Assembly: GCF_003002065.1 (NCBI RefSeq)
Contig: NZ_PVZG01000002.1
Location: forward strand, 620,001-684,000
DNA from: Pseudosporangium ferrugineum
GTDB lineage: Bacteria > Actinomycetota > Actinomycetes > Mycobacteriales > Micromonosporaceae
Length of the DNA: 64,000 nt
Reading direction: 5' to 3'
This document shows positions 42,803-51,712 of this stretch, one piece after another. The position numbers were made by a program, and so were the translations under genes. Every line of letters begins with the position of its first letter. Position 1 is the first letter of the stretch. The notes beneath the pieces are model-generated. The model ran no database searches and was not told the DNA's origin. It saw only the letters and a list, made by a program, of their open reading frames with translations.

Positions 42803-44214
42803 CAGGCCGCATATTCGCGGACGCCGACGAGGAGGGCGCTCAGCCCCTTCTTGGCGTCCGCGAAGAGCATCGCGGTGGACGGGTGGGTGTACAGCTCGTT
42901 GTCGATGCCGGCGTAGCCGTGGCCGAGGGAGCGCTTGATGACGATGACGCTGCGGGCCCGGTCGACGTCGAGGATCGGCATCCCGGAGACCGGGTTGCCC
43001 GGCCGCCGCGCCGCCGGGTTGGTGACGTCGTTGGCGCCCACGACCAGCGCCACGTCCGTCCCCGGGAACTGCGGGTTGACCTCCTCGAGATCCTTGAGCT
43101 GCGCGTACGGGGCGTCCGCCTCGGCGAGCAGCACGTTCATGTGGCCCGGCATCCGGCCCGCGACCGGGTGGATCCCGTAGCTGACCTCGGCGCCGCGCTC
43201 GGTCAGCGCCCGGGCCAGCGCGACGAGTTCGTGCTGGGCCTGCGCCGCGGCCAGGCCGTAGCCGGGCACGATCACGACCTTGTGGGCGTACGCGAGCTGC
43301 AGCGCGGCGTCCTCGGCGGTGACCTCCCGGACCGGGCCGGTGCTGCCCGCGGGCCCGGCGGCGTCGTCGCCGGTGCCGTAGCCGCCCGCGATGATGGCGC
43401 TGATCGGGCGGTTCATCGCGTCGGCCATGAGCTTGGTCAGGATGGCGCCCGCCGCCCCGACCAGGGCCCCGGCGATGATCAGGGCGTCGCTGCCGAGGAC
43501 GAAGCCGGCCATGGCGACCGCGGTGCCGGTGCAGGCGTTCAGCAGCGAGATGACCACCGGCATGTCGGCGCCCCCGATGGGCAGGGTGAGCAGCACCCCG
43601 GCGGCCAGGGCGGCGAACCCGATGCCGTAGAGCGCGGCCATCCCGGCGTGACCGGTGAGGAAGAGCCCGGCGAGCACCACGGCGGCGAGGCCGAGGACGG
43701 CGTTGATCCACCGGCCGCCGGGCACCCCGATCGGCCGGCCCGGCACCATCCCGGCCAGCTTGCCGGAGGCCACCAGGGACCCGCTCAGCGTGACCCCGCC
43801 GATGGCCAGGTCCAGCACGGTCGTGACCGACGTCCGCACCGGCTGCCCGGCGAGGTCCGCGGAATGCGCGAGCGCGTCGCCGAGGGCGATCAGGGCGGCC
43901 GCGCCGCCGCCGACGGCGTTGAAGAGGCTGACCAGCTGCGGCATCGCCGTCATCTCGACCCGGCGCGCGGTGATCAGCCCGGCCACCGCGCCGAGCACGC
44001 CGCCGGCGACCAGCGCCGCCACCGCCCAGCCCGCGATCACCCGGTCGTGCACCAGCACCGCCGCGGTGGTGACGATCGCGGCGGTCATGCCGGCCGCCGA
44101 CAACCGGTTGCCGCGGCGCGCCGACGCCGGGGCGTTCATCAGGTGCAGCCCCAGCACGAAACAGACCGCGCAGGCGAGGTAGATCAGGTGCACGGTCGTG
44201 TCGAAGCCGCTCAT
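42802..44214 (-). CDS. pntB: NAD(P) transhydrogenase subunit beta
   Basis: A 470-residue membrane subunit of proton-translocating transhydrogenase, which uses the proton gradient to reduce NADP with NADH. About eight or nine membrane helices fill residues 1-270. The NADP-binding domain III follows with VIVPGYGLAAAQAQHELVALARAL (about 300-325), YGIHPVAGRMPGHMNVLLAEADAPY and the final SLGHGYAGIDNELY. ATG 44214 overlaps the stop of the small alpha subunit (ATGA). In an anaerobic context the enzyme may also run in reverse to build proton-motive force (inference). Confidence 0.96.
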   Translation of the reverse strand: MSGFDTTVHLIYLACAVCFVLGLHLMNAPASARRGNRLSAAGMTAAIVTTAAVLVHDRVIAGWAVAALVAGGVLGAVAGLITARRVEMTAMPQLVSLFNAVGGGAAALIALGDALAHSADLAGQPVRTSVTTVLDLAIGGVTLSGSLVASGKLAGMVPGRPIGVPGGRWINAVLGLAAVVLAGLFLTGHAGMAALYGIGFAALAAGVLLTLPIGGADMPVVISLLNACTGTAVAMAGFVLGSDALIIAGALVGAAGAILTKLMADAMNRPISAIIAGGYGTGDDAAGPAGSTGPVREVTAEDAALQLAYAHKVVIVPGYGLAAAQAQHELVALARALTERGAEVSYGIHPVAGRMPGHMNVLLAEADAPYAQLKDLEEVNPQFPGTDVALVVGANDVTNPAARRPGNPVSGMPILDVDRARSVIVIKRSLGHGYAGIDNELYTHPSTAMLFADAKKGLSALLVGVREYAA

Positions 44215-44507
44215 CGGCGCCCCTCCTTGCGGGTGCGGAACATCGCGAGCATCCGGTCGGTGACGACGTACCCGCCGGTGACGTTCATGGCGGCGAACGC
44301 GGCCGCGATCAGCACCAGCACGTAGCCGGCGACGGTGGTGACCGAGGCGGCCAGCAGCATCACGCCGACGATCACGACGCCGTGGACGGCGTTCGCGCCC
44401 GACATCAGCGGCGTGTGCAGGGTCGCCGGCACCTTGCTGATCACCTCGAACCCGACGAGCAGGCTCAGGGTGAACACGGTGAGGTCCGCGAGCAGCAGCG
44501 CGTTCAT
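44211..44507 (-). CDS. pntAB: NAD(P) transhydrogenase subunit alpha, membrane part
   Basis: A 98-residue subunit with three membrane helices (LADLTVFTLSLLVGFEVIS, GANAVHGVVIVGVMLLAAS, AGYVLVLIAAAFAAMNV). It corresponds to the membrane domain of E. coli PntA, encoded separately here as in Rhodospirillum rubrum and many actinomycetes. Both neighbours overlap it by four bases (ATGA), so the three-subunit enzyme is made in fixed ratio. Confidence 0.95.
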   Translation of the reverse strand: MNALLLADLTVFTLSLLVGFEVISKVPATLHTPLMSGANAVHGVVIVGVMLLAASVTTVAGYVLVLIAAAFAAMNVTGGYVVTDRMLAMFRTRKEGRR

Positions 44508-45646
44508 GATGTGACCTCCTGGTCGAGGGCCTCCCGGACGCGCGGGTGCACGACCTCGCCGTCGCGGGTCACCACGACGGCGGCGTGGATCTCGTCGGCC
44601 GGGTCCAGCGCCGGCACGCCGTCGCGGATCAGCGCGGCGAGCAGCGCGCACAGGTTGCGGGAGTACGCGGCCGACGCCGCCTGCGGCACCTGGGCGGCCA
44701 GGTTCCCGGCGCCGATCACGGTCACCCCCCGGTCCGTACGCACGGTGCCGCCGGGCCGGGAACCGTCGACGTTGCCGCCGTGCGGGCCGGCGGCGGCGTC
44801 GACGACCACCGAACCCGGCCGCAGTGCCGCGAGGGCGGCGGCGGTGACCAGCACCGGCGGCCGGCCGTCCGGCACCTGCGCCGTGGTGATGACGATGTCG
44901 AAGCCGGCCACCGCCTCGTCCAGGGCCCGCTGCTGCCGGTCCGCCTCGTCCGCGGTGAGCGCCCGCGCGTAGCCGCCCTCGCCGGTCGCGGCCGGGGTGC
45001 CGAGGCGCAGCACGTCGGCGCCGGTGGAGGCGATGTCCTCGCAGGCCGCCTCCCGGACGTCGTACCCGGTCACCGCCGCGCCGAGCCGCCGGGTCGTGGC
45101 GATCGCCTGCAGCCCCGCGATGCCGGCGCCGAGGACCAGCACCCGGGCCGGCCGGGTGGTGCCCGCCGCGGTCATCAGCATCGGCAGGTAGCCGCCGTAC
45201 GCGTCCGCGGCGACCAGGGCCGCCTTGTAGCCGGCCACGCTCGCCTGGGAGGTGAGGGCGTCCATGGCCTGGGCCCGGCTGAGCGTCCGGGGCAGCAGGT
45301 CGAGGCTGACCGCGGTGACGCCGGCCGCGGCCAGGGCCCGGACCAGCGCCGGACGGCCGCGGGGCGCGAGCAGGCCCACCAGCAGCTGTCCGGCGCGCAG
45401 GGCGCCGGCGTCCTCCGGCGGGCCGATGCCGGCGATCACGTCGCTGCCGGCGTACAGCAGGGGGTGGGTGGTGACCGTGGCGCCGGCGGCCTCGTACGCC
45501 GCGTCGTCGTGCCACGCGCCGGCTCCCGCGCCGGCCTCGACGAGAACGTCGAGGCCGATCCGCCGCAGGCGGGGCACGTCGCTGGGCACCAGGGCCACGC
45601 GCCGTTCCCCGCCCGCCGCCTCGCGCGGCACTCCGATGGTCGTCAT
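44504..45646 (-). CDS. pntAA: NAD(P) transhydrogenase subunit alpha, NAD-binding part
   Basis: A 380-residue cytoplasmic subunit (domain I) with an alanine-dehydrogenase-like fold. It starts IGVPREAAGGERRVALVPSDVPRL, has the NAD motif VLVLGAGIAGLQAIATTRRLGAAVTGYDV (about 165-195), and ends with the PGSVVVDAAAGPHGGNVDGSRPG segment. It is the first gene of the pntAA-pntAB-pntB operon. No convincing DosR-like box was found in the 93 bases before it, so it may be read from the DoxX promoter upstream or a different one. Confidence 0.95.
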   Translation of the reverse strand: MTTIGVPREAAGGERRVALVPSDVPRLRRIGLDVLVEAGAGAGAWHDDAAYEAAGATVTTHPLLYAGSDVIAGIGPPEDAGALRAGQLLVGLLAPRGRPALVRALAAAGVTAVSLDLLPRTLSRAQAMDALTSQASVAGYKAALVAADAYGGYLPMLMTAAGTTRPARVLVLGAGIAGLQAIATTRRLGAAVTGYDVREAACEDIASTGADVLRLGTPAATGEGGYARALTADEADRQQRALDEAVAGFDIVITTAQVPDGRPPVLVTAAALAALRPGSVVVDAAAGPHGGNVDGSRPGGTVRTDRGVTVIGAGNLAAQVPQAASAAYSRNLCALLAALIRDGVPALDPADEIHAAVVVTRDGEVVHPRVREALDQEVTS

Positions 45647-45739
45647 GCGTTCTCCCGCCTTCCGCGCCGCGACGATGCCGTCCGGCCAGGTCGACCGCCG
45701 TGAGGCCCCGGCCGGACGGCTGCTGCGTGCCGCCGGATC

Positions 45740-46324
45740 TCAGATCAGCCAGCGGTGGCGCTGCACGAACGGCAGGCCCGCCCACCAGCGGCCCAGCCCC
45801 CAGGTGTGGCCCGCGTAGGTGAGGGCCACGACGACGGCGCCGACGGCGTACATGAAGTGGTAGTCGGTGATCGGGTTGGTCGAGCCGCTGGGCTCGCCGG
45901 AGCTCGTGTGCTGCGCCAGGGGGAACTCGGCGAACCACATGAACGCCATCATCAGCGTCGCCGCACCGGCGGCGATCCGCAACCCGATGCCGAGCACGAG
46001 GGCGACGCCGATGCCCAGCAGGCCGAGCATGAACAGCCAGTTGGCCCACCAGTCGCCGGCGATGCTGTGCGCCGTGCCCTGGAAGGGTCCGATGTCCACG
46101 GACGACAGGAAGCCCTTGGTGGGGGAGCCGCCGTTGATCCAGGCGCGGGCCGACGGTGTCGCGTAGCCCCACCCGAACGTCTTGTCGAAGAACGCCCACA
46201 GGAACACGAAGCCGAGCGAGATGCGGAACACGGCCAGCGCCTTCGCCGCCGTCTTGGTGAGCATGTGTCCGGGTGCCTCGACCTTCTCGAGGTGCGCCGC
46301 GGATCCGCGGCCGATGGTGGTCAT
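45740..46324 (-). CDS. DoxX-family membrane protein (second copy)
   Basis: A 194-residue four-helix membrane protein, clearly paralogous to the gene at 21453: FRISLGFVFLWAFFDKTFGWG, ARAWINGGSPTKGFLSSVDIGPFQGTAHSIAGDWWANWLFMLGLLGIGVALVLGIGLRIAAG. The INGGSPTKGFL loop is conserved in both. A redox or respiratory role is inferred from the DoxX family and from neighbours pntAB and PFOR. ATG 46324 has GGAGGAGG upstream. Confidence 0.88.
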   Translation of the reverse strand: MTTIGRGSAAHLEKVEAPGHMLTKTAAKALAVFRISLGFVFLWAFFDKTFGWGYATPSARAWINGGSPTKGFLSSVDIGPFQGTAHSIAGDWWANWLFMLGLLGIGVALVLGIGLRIAAGAATLMMAFMWFAEFPLAQHTSSGEPSGSTNPITDYHFMYAVGAVVVALTYAGHTWGLGRWWAGLPFVQRHRWLI

Positions 46325-46355
46325 GGTTTCCTCCTCCAGCGATGTCCTTCCCCTG

Positions 46356-46398
46356 ACGCTGCCCCCGCGGCGCCGCGCGCACCCGGGCCACACCGCCC
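46356..46398 (-). promoter_or_regulatory. DosR-like box and -10 of the second DoxX gene
   Basis: GGGCCACACCGCCC (46385-46398) is a weaker box (10 of 14 bases of the DGAT box). The hexamer CAGCGT (46361-46356) follows after 23 bases. A second candidate GGGTCCTTCGGCCT lies at 46408-46421. Confidence 0.45.
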
Positions 46399-46420
46399 GA
46401 ACCGGCCGGGTCCTTCGGCC

Positions 46421-49400
46421 TCACGTGCCCCGGGCGTCGGCCGGGAAGCGTTCCGGCCCCCTCGCCGCCATCTCCTCGTAGAGCTGCCAGTGCTGGTCGA
46501 CGGCCTCCTGCGCCAGCGCGGCGAGCCGCTGCGCCGTCGCCGGGTCGGTGCTGTGCAACTGCCGGAAGCGCAGCTCCCGTTCGGTGTACGCGCTCAGCGG
46601 CAGCCGGGGCCGCGCGGAGTCGAGCAGGAACGGGTTGGCCCCGGCGGCCCGCAGCACCGGGTCGTAGCGCATCAACGGCCAGTAGCCCGTCGCCACGGCC
46701 CGGTGCTGCTGGTCCATCCCCTGGCGCAGGTCGATGCCGTGCGCGATGCAGTGGGCGTACGCGATCACCAGCGACGGGCCGTCGTACGCCTCGGCCTCGC
46801 GCAGCGCCCGCAGGGTCTGCTGCGGATCGGCGCCCATGGCGACCCGGGCGACGTAGACGTTGCCGTAGGAGATCGCTTGCAGCGCCAGGTCCTTCTTCGG
46901 GGTGCGCTTGCCGCCGGCGGCGAACTTGGCGACCGCGGACAGCGGCGTCGCCTTGGACATCTGGCCCCCGGTGTTGGAGTAGACCTCGGTGTCCATGACC
47001 AGCACGTTGACGTCGCGTCCGCCGGCGAGCACGTGGTCGAGGCCGCCGGCGCCGATGTCGTACGCCCAGCCGTCCCCGCCGACGATCCACACGCTGCGCC
47101 GCACCAGGTGGTCCACGACGCTGCGCAGGTCGGCGACGGCGGGTTCGGCGGGGTCGAGGCCGGCCAGCCGGCGTTCCAGCTCGGCGAGGCGGCGGCGCTG
47201 GGCGGCGAACTCGGACTCGCGCCGCTGCGGCGCCCGCAGGATCTCGTCGACCAGGTCCGCGCCGAGCCGCTCGCGCAGCTGGCCCAGCCGCGCCGCGGCC
47301 AGGTCGCGGTGCAGGTCCGCGGCGAGCCGGAAGCCGAGCCCGAACTCGGCGTTGTCCTCGAACAGCGAGTTCGACCAGGCCGGCCCGCGTCCCTCGGCGT
47401 TGTGCGTCCACGGCGTCGTCGGCAGGTTCCCGCCGTAGATCGACGAGCAGCCGGTGGCATTGGCGACCATGAGCCGGTCGCCGAACAGCTGGGACAGCAG
47501 CTTCAGGTACGGCGTCTCACCACAGCCGGCGCAGGCCAGGGAGAACTCGAAGAGCGGTTGCAGGAACTGCGCGCCGCGTACCGTCTCGAAGTCGACCCGG
47601 GTGCGGTCGGCCACCGGCAGGGTCTCGAAGAAGGTGATCGACTCGCGGCCGGCGTCGAGGGCCGGCTCCCGCGCCGCCAGGTTGATCGCCCGGTGCTCCG
47701 GGTCGTCCGGCGCGCTCACCGGGCAGGCCTCGACGCACAGGCCGCAACCGGTGCAGTCCTCGAGGTACACCTGTAGTGCGAACCGCGAACCGGGCAGACC
47801 CCGGGCGTTCAGCGGGGCGCTGGCGAACCCGGCGGGCGCCCCGGCCAGCTCCTTCAGGTCGAAGAATTTGCTGCGGATCACGCTGTGCGGGCAGACGAAG
47901 CCGCAGTTGCCGCACTGGATGCACAGCTGCGGGTCCCACTCGGCGACGAGGTCGGAGACGTTGCGTTTCTCGTACGCGGTCGTCCCGCCCGGGTACGTCC
48001 CGTCCGCCGGCAGCGCGCTCACCGGCAGCCGGTCGCCGTGGCCAGCCATCATCGTGGCGGTGACCGCCCGGACGAACGGCGGCGCGCCGCCGGGGACCAT
48101 GGGGGCGGGTTCGCGGACGGTGGTGGCCGCGGCCGGGACGCGCACCTCGTGCAGGCCGGCCAGGGCGTGGTCCACGGCGGCGTGGTTGCGGGCCACGACC
48201 TCGGCGCCGCGCCGGGCGTACGTTCTGGTGATGCTCTGTTTGATCCGTGCGATCGCCACGTCGCGGGGCAGCACGCCGGAGATGGCGAAGAAGCACGTCT
48301 GCAGCACGGTGTTGGTGCGCCCCGGCAGCCCGGCCCCGGTCGCCACCCGGTCCGCGTCGACCGCGTACAGCCGCAGGTGCCGGGCGATGATCTCCTCCTG
48401 CACCGGCCGGGACAGCGCGTCCCACACCTCGTCCGGTGGCCGGGGACAGTTCAGCAGCAGCACGGCGCCGTCGGCCGCGGGGGCGAGGACGTCGGCGCGC
48501 TCCAGCAGGCTCGGGTGGTGGCAGCCGACGAAGCCCGCGCCGGTGACCAGGTAGGGCGCCCGGATCGGGGCGGGGCCGAACCGCAGGTGCGACACGGTCA
48601 TCGAGCCGGATTTCTTCGAGTCGTACACGAAGTAGCCCTGGGCGTGGGTGCCCGGATCGGCGCCGAGGATCTTGATGGTGTTCTTGTTGGCGCCGACCGT
48701 GCCGTCCGAGCCGAGGCCGAAGAAGACCGCCCGTACGGTCTCCGCCGGCTCGATGTCGAGGGGCCCGTACGGCAGGCTGGTGCCGCCGACGTCGTCGACG
48801 ATGCCGATCGTGAAGCGCCGCCGCGGGTGCTCGCGGGCCAGCTCGCCGAGGACCCCCGCGACCATGCCCGGGGTGAACTCCTTCGACCCGAGTCCGTAGC
48901 GCCCGCCGATCACCGCCGGCCGGACGGCGCGCGGGCTCTCGGCCAGCGCGGCGAGCACGTCGAGGAACAGCGGTTCGCCCTGCCCGCCGGGTTCCTTGGT
49001 GCGGTCCAGCACGGCGACGCTGCGCGCGCTCTCCGGGACGGCCGCCGCCACCTCCGCCGCCGGGAACGGGCGGAAGAGGCGGACGTGGACGACGCCGACC
49101 CGCTCGCCGCGCGCCACGAGGTGCCGGACCGTCTCGGCCGCGGTCTGCGCCCCGGAACCCATGAGGACCAGGACCCGTTCCGCGTGCGGATCGCCGTGGT
49201 ACTCGACGATGCCGTACCGGCGGCCGGTGCGCCGCGCGAGCAGGTCCATCGCGTCCTGCACCGCGCCGGGCACCCGCGCGTAGTACGGGTTGACGGTCTC
49301 GCGGCCCTGGAAGTAGACGTCCGGGTTCTGCGCCGTGCCCCGGATGAACGGCCGCTCCGGCGACAGCGCCCGCGCCCGGTGCGCCCGGATCAGGGCCGGC

Positions 49401-49981
49401 GGGACCAGCGCCCGCAGGTCGTCGTCGTCCAGCAGCTCGACGGTGTTGAGCTCGTGCGAGGTCCGGAAGCCGTCGAAGAAGTGCACGAACGGCACCCGGG
49501 TACGCAGCGACGCCGCCTGGGCGACCAGGGCGAGGTCGTGGGCCTCCTGCACGGACGCCGAGGCGAGCAGGGCGAAGCCGGTGGCGCGGACCGCCATCAC
49601 GTCCGAGTGGTCGCCGAAGATGGACAGTCCCTGCGCGGCCAGGGACCGGGCGGCCACGTGCAGGACGGCCGGGGTCAGCTCCCCGGCGATCTTGTACATG
49701 TTGGGGATCATCAGCAGCAGGCCCTGCGAGGCGGTGAACGTCGTGGTGAGCGCCCCGCTCTGCAACGCGCCGTGCACCGCTCCCGCCGCACCGCCCTCGC
49801 TCTGCATCTCGACGACCGCCGGCACGGAACCCCACACGTTCGGCCGGCCCGCCGTGGACCACTCGTCGGCCAGCTCCGCCATCGGGGACGAGGGCGTGAT
49901 CGGATAGATGCAGCAGACCTCGTTGAGCCGGTACGCGACCGACACCGCGGCCTCGTTGCCGTCGATCGTCACGCGCGTCAT
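46421..49981 (-). CDS. nifJ: Pyruvate:ferredoxin (flavodoxin) oxidoreductase
   Basis: A 1,186-residue single-chain PFOR that oxidises pyruvate and CoA to acetyl-CoA and CO2 and passes two low-potential electrons to ferredoxin. The order is complete: pyruvate domain CCIYPITPSSPMAE near the start, CoA-binding region, 2[4Fe-4S] ferredoxin insert CIQCGNCGFVCP (near 685) and CTGCGLCVEACP (near 744). The proximal cluster/TPP region has CAGCGETPYLK (near 817), ATGCSSIYGG and GGDGWAYDIGAGGLDH (near 967). ATG 49981 overlaps the stop of the GltD-like gene (ATGA), so the electron acceptor is probably that protein. Confidence 0.97.
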   Translation of the reverse strand: MTRVTIDGNEAAVSVAYRLNEVCCIYPITPSSPMAELADEWSTAGRPNVWGSVPAVVEMQSEGGAAGAVHGALQSGALTTTFTASQGLLLMIPNMYKIAGELTPAVLHVAARSLAAQGLSIFGDHSDVMAVRATGFALLASASVQEAHDLALVAQAASLRTRVPFVHFFDGFRTSHELNTVELLDDDDLRALVPPALIRAHRARALSPERPFIRGTAQNPDVYFQGRETVNPYYARVPGAVQDAMDLLARRTGRRYGIVEYHGDPHAERVLVLMGSGAQTAAETVRHLVARGERVGVVHVRLFRPFPAAEVAAAVPESARSVAVLDRTKEPGGQGEPLFLDVLAALAESPRAVRPAVIGGRYGLGSKEFTPGMVAGVLGELAREHPRRRFTIGIVDDVGGTSLPYGPLDIEPAETVRAVFFGLGSDGTVGANKNTIKILGADPGTHAQGYFVYDSKKSGSMTVSHLRFGPAPIRAPYLVTGAGFVGCHHPSLLERADVLAPAADGAVLLLNCPRPPDEVWDALSRPVQEEIIARHLRLYAVDADRVATGAGLPGRTNTVLQTCFFAISGVLPRDVAIARIKQSITRTYARRGAEVVARNHAAVDHALAGLHEVRVPAAATTVREPAPMVPGGAPPFVRAVTATMMAGHGDRLPVSALPADGTYPGGTTAYEKRNVSDLVAEWDPQLCIQCGNCGFVCPHSVIRSKFFDLKELAGAPAGFASAPLNARGLPGSRFALQVYLEDCTGCGLCVEACPVSAPDDPEHRAINLAAREPALDAGRESITFFETLPVADRTRVDFETVRGAQFLQPLFEFSLACAGCGETPYLKLLSQLFGDRLMVANATGCSSIYGGNLPTTPWTHNAEGRGPAWSNSLFEDNAEFGLGFRLAADLHRDLAAARLGQLRERLGADLVDEILRAPQRRESEFAAQRRRLAELERRLAGLDPAEPAVADLRSVVDHLVRRSVWIVGGDGWAYDIGAGGLDHVLAGGRDVNVLVMDTEVYSNTGGQMSKATPLSAVAKFAAGGKRTPKKDLALQAISYGNVYVARVAMGADPQQTLRALREAEAYDGPSLVIAYAHCIAHGIDLRQGMDQQHRAVATGYWPLMRYDPVLRAAGANPFLLDSARPRLPLSAYTERELRFRQLHSTDPATAQRLAALAQEAVDQHWQLYEEMAARGPERFPADARGT

Positions 49982-51615
49982 GACGTCACCTCGGGAATCA
50001 GCTCGATGGCGTGCACCGGGCACTGGTCGAAGCAGGTGCCGCAGCCGGTGCAGCGGGCGGTGTCGATGCGGTAGCCGCGGCCCGGCCCGAGCTTGACGAT
50101 GGCGTCCTCGGGGCAGGAGCCCAGGCAGCCGTCGCACTCGAAGCAGGTGCCGCAGGACAGGCAGCGTCCGGCCTCGTACCGCGCCGCGTCCGGGTCCAGG
50201 CCGCCGACGATCTCGGCGAAGTCGCCCGTACGGGTGGCCGCGTCGCGTTCGGGCTGGGCGCGGCGCGCGTTGTCGCCGAAGTACCACGGGTGCAGGTCGC
50301 CGAACCCGGCGGTCCGGGGCGCGGCCGGCGGCTCGTACGTGCTTGCCCGCAGGTAGGCGTCGATGTGCCGGGCGGCGGTCCGGCCGTGTCCCACCCCGAC
50401 GGTGACGGTGCGCTCGGCCGGCACCAGGTCGCCGCCGGCGAACACCCCGGGGCAGCCGGTCATCAGCGACGGCGACACCACGACCGTGTCGTCCGGCGTG
50501 AACCGCACTCCCGGGACGCCGCGCAGGAACGTGACGTCGCAGCGCTGCCCGAGGGCGAGGATCACCGTGTCGGCGCTGAGCGTCTCGGTGCGGCCGGTAG
50601 GCACCGGCCGCCCCTCGGCGTCGAGCTCCATGACCTCGACGGTCAGGTCCGGGCCGTCGACGGCCTGGATGGTACGCAGCCAGTTGATCGTGATGCCCTC
50701 GCGCTCGGCCTCCTCGGCCTCCTCGGGGTGCGCGGGCATCTGGCCCCGGGTCCGCCGGTAGACGATGACCGCCTCGTCCGCGCCGAGCCGCCGGGCGACC
50801 CGCGCGGCGTCCATGGCGGTGTTGCCGCCGCCGTAGACGGCGACGCGCCGGCCGATCGCGGGTCGCTCGCCGGCGGCCACGCTGCGCAGGAAGCCGACCG
50901 CGTCGACGATCCGGCCGGCCTCCCGGGCCGGGATGTCGACCCGCTTCGACAGGTGCGCGCCGACCGCGACGAACACGGCGTCGAAGCGGCCCTCCGCACG
51001 CTCGGCGACCAGGTCGCGCACCGGGTGGCCGGTGACGATCTCGACCCCGAGGGCCTGGATGCGGGCGATCTCGGCGGCCAGCACGTCGCGGGGGAGACGG
51101 TACGCGGGGATGCCGTAGCGCATCATGCCCCCGGGCTCCGCCCCGGCGTCGTGGACGACGACGCGATGCCCCAGCCGCGCGAGGTGGTACGCGGCGGACA
51201 GCCCGCTCGGCCCGGCGCCGACGACCAGCACCCGCCTGCCGGTGGGCGCCGCGGGCGGATCGAAGGCCCAGCCGCGGGCGATCGCCAGGTCGCCGAGGAA
51301 ACGCTCGACACTGTGGATCGACACCGAGGAGTCGAGGTGCGCGCGGTTGCACGCGTTCTCGCACGGGTGATAACAGACCCGGCCGTGGATGGCGGGCATC
51401 GGGTTGTCCGCGACGAGGATGCGCCAGGCGCGTTCGTGCTCGCCGGCCTGAGCCGCCGCCAGCCAGGCCTGGATGTTCTCACCGGCGGGGCAGGCGTCGT
51501 TGCACGGCGGCAGCAGGTTCAGGTACACCGGCCGCCGGTCCCGGACGGCGCCCGTACGCGCCCGGTCGTGCAGCAGGTCGGGCAGGGGGGTCAGGTCGGG
51601 GCTCCGCGCGTCCAT
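49978..51615 (-). CDS. GltD-like NAD(P)/FAD oxidoreductase with C-terminal ferredoxin domain
   Basis: A 545-residue flavoprotein. The N-terminal Fer4_20 domain has cysteines in CNDACPAG and CYHPCENACNRAHLDSSVSIHSVERFLGD. The FAD fold is VLVVGAGPSGLSAAYHLARLGH (about 155-176), followed by GGMMRYGIPAYRLP; the NAD(P) fold is VAVYGGGNTAMDAARVARRLG and the FAD end is GVFAGGDLVPAERTVTVGVGHGRTAARHI. An added C-terminal ferredoxin has CLSCGTCFECDGCLGSCP and CTGCGTCFDQCP. It resembles the small subunit of glutamate synthase/NfnB, but no GltB partner is present. Coupled to nifJ, it likely moves electrons between ferredoxin and NAD(P)H. Confidence 0.93.
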   Translation of the reverse strand: MDARSPDLTPLPDLLHDRARTGAVRDRRPVYLNLLPPCNDACPAGENIQAWLAAAQAGEHERAWRILVADNPMPAIHGRVCYHPCENACNRAHLDSSVSIHSVERFLGDLAIARGWAFDPPAAPTGRRVLVVGAGPSGLSAAYHLARLGHRVVVHDAGAEPGGMMRYGIPAYRLPRDVLAAEIARIQALGVEIVTGHPVRDLVAERAEGRFDAVFVAVGAHLSKRVDIPAREAGRIVDAVGFLRSVAAGERPAIGRRVAVYGGGNTAMDAARVARRLGADEAVIVYRRTRGQMPAHPEEAEEAEREGITINWLRTIQAVDGPDLTVEVMELDAEGRPVPTGRTETLSADTVILALGQRCDVTFLRGVPGVRFTPDDTVVVSPSLMTGCPGVFAGGDLVPAERTVTVGVGHGRTAARHIDAYLRASTYEPPAAPRTAGFGDLHPWYFGDNARRAQPERDAATRTGDFAEIVGGLDPDAARYEAGRCLSCGTCFECDGCLGSCPEDAIVKLGPGRGYRIDTARCTGCGTCFDQCPVHAIELIPEVTS

Positions 51616-51643
51616 GCCGGCCTCCTCAGGGACGGTTACGCCC

Positions 51644-51686
51644 AGCCTGCGCCGCCGGCGGTGCGCGATGGAGGGGCGGACGGCCC
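51644..51686 (-). promoter_or_regulatory. DosR-like box and -10 of the GltD-like/nifJ operon
   Basis: GGGGCGGACGGCCC (51673-51686), reverse complement GGGCCGTCCGCCCC, matches the DGAT box at 13 of 14 bases. CAGGCT (51649-51644) follows after 23 bases. Confidence 0.68.
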
Positions 51687-51712
51687 GTCGGGCGGGGCCC
51701 AGCGGGCACGCC

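Noticed and set aside
45647..45739. A DosR-like box before pntAA
   Set aside because: A hexamer CATCGT exists, but the sequence at the expected distance (45702-45715) matches only about 6 of 14 positions. The operon may be read from the DoxX-2 promoter instead.
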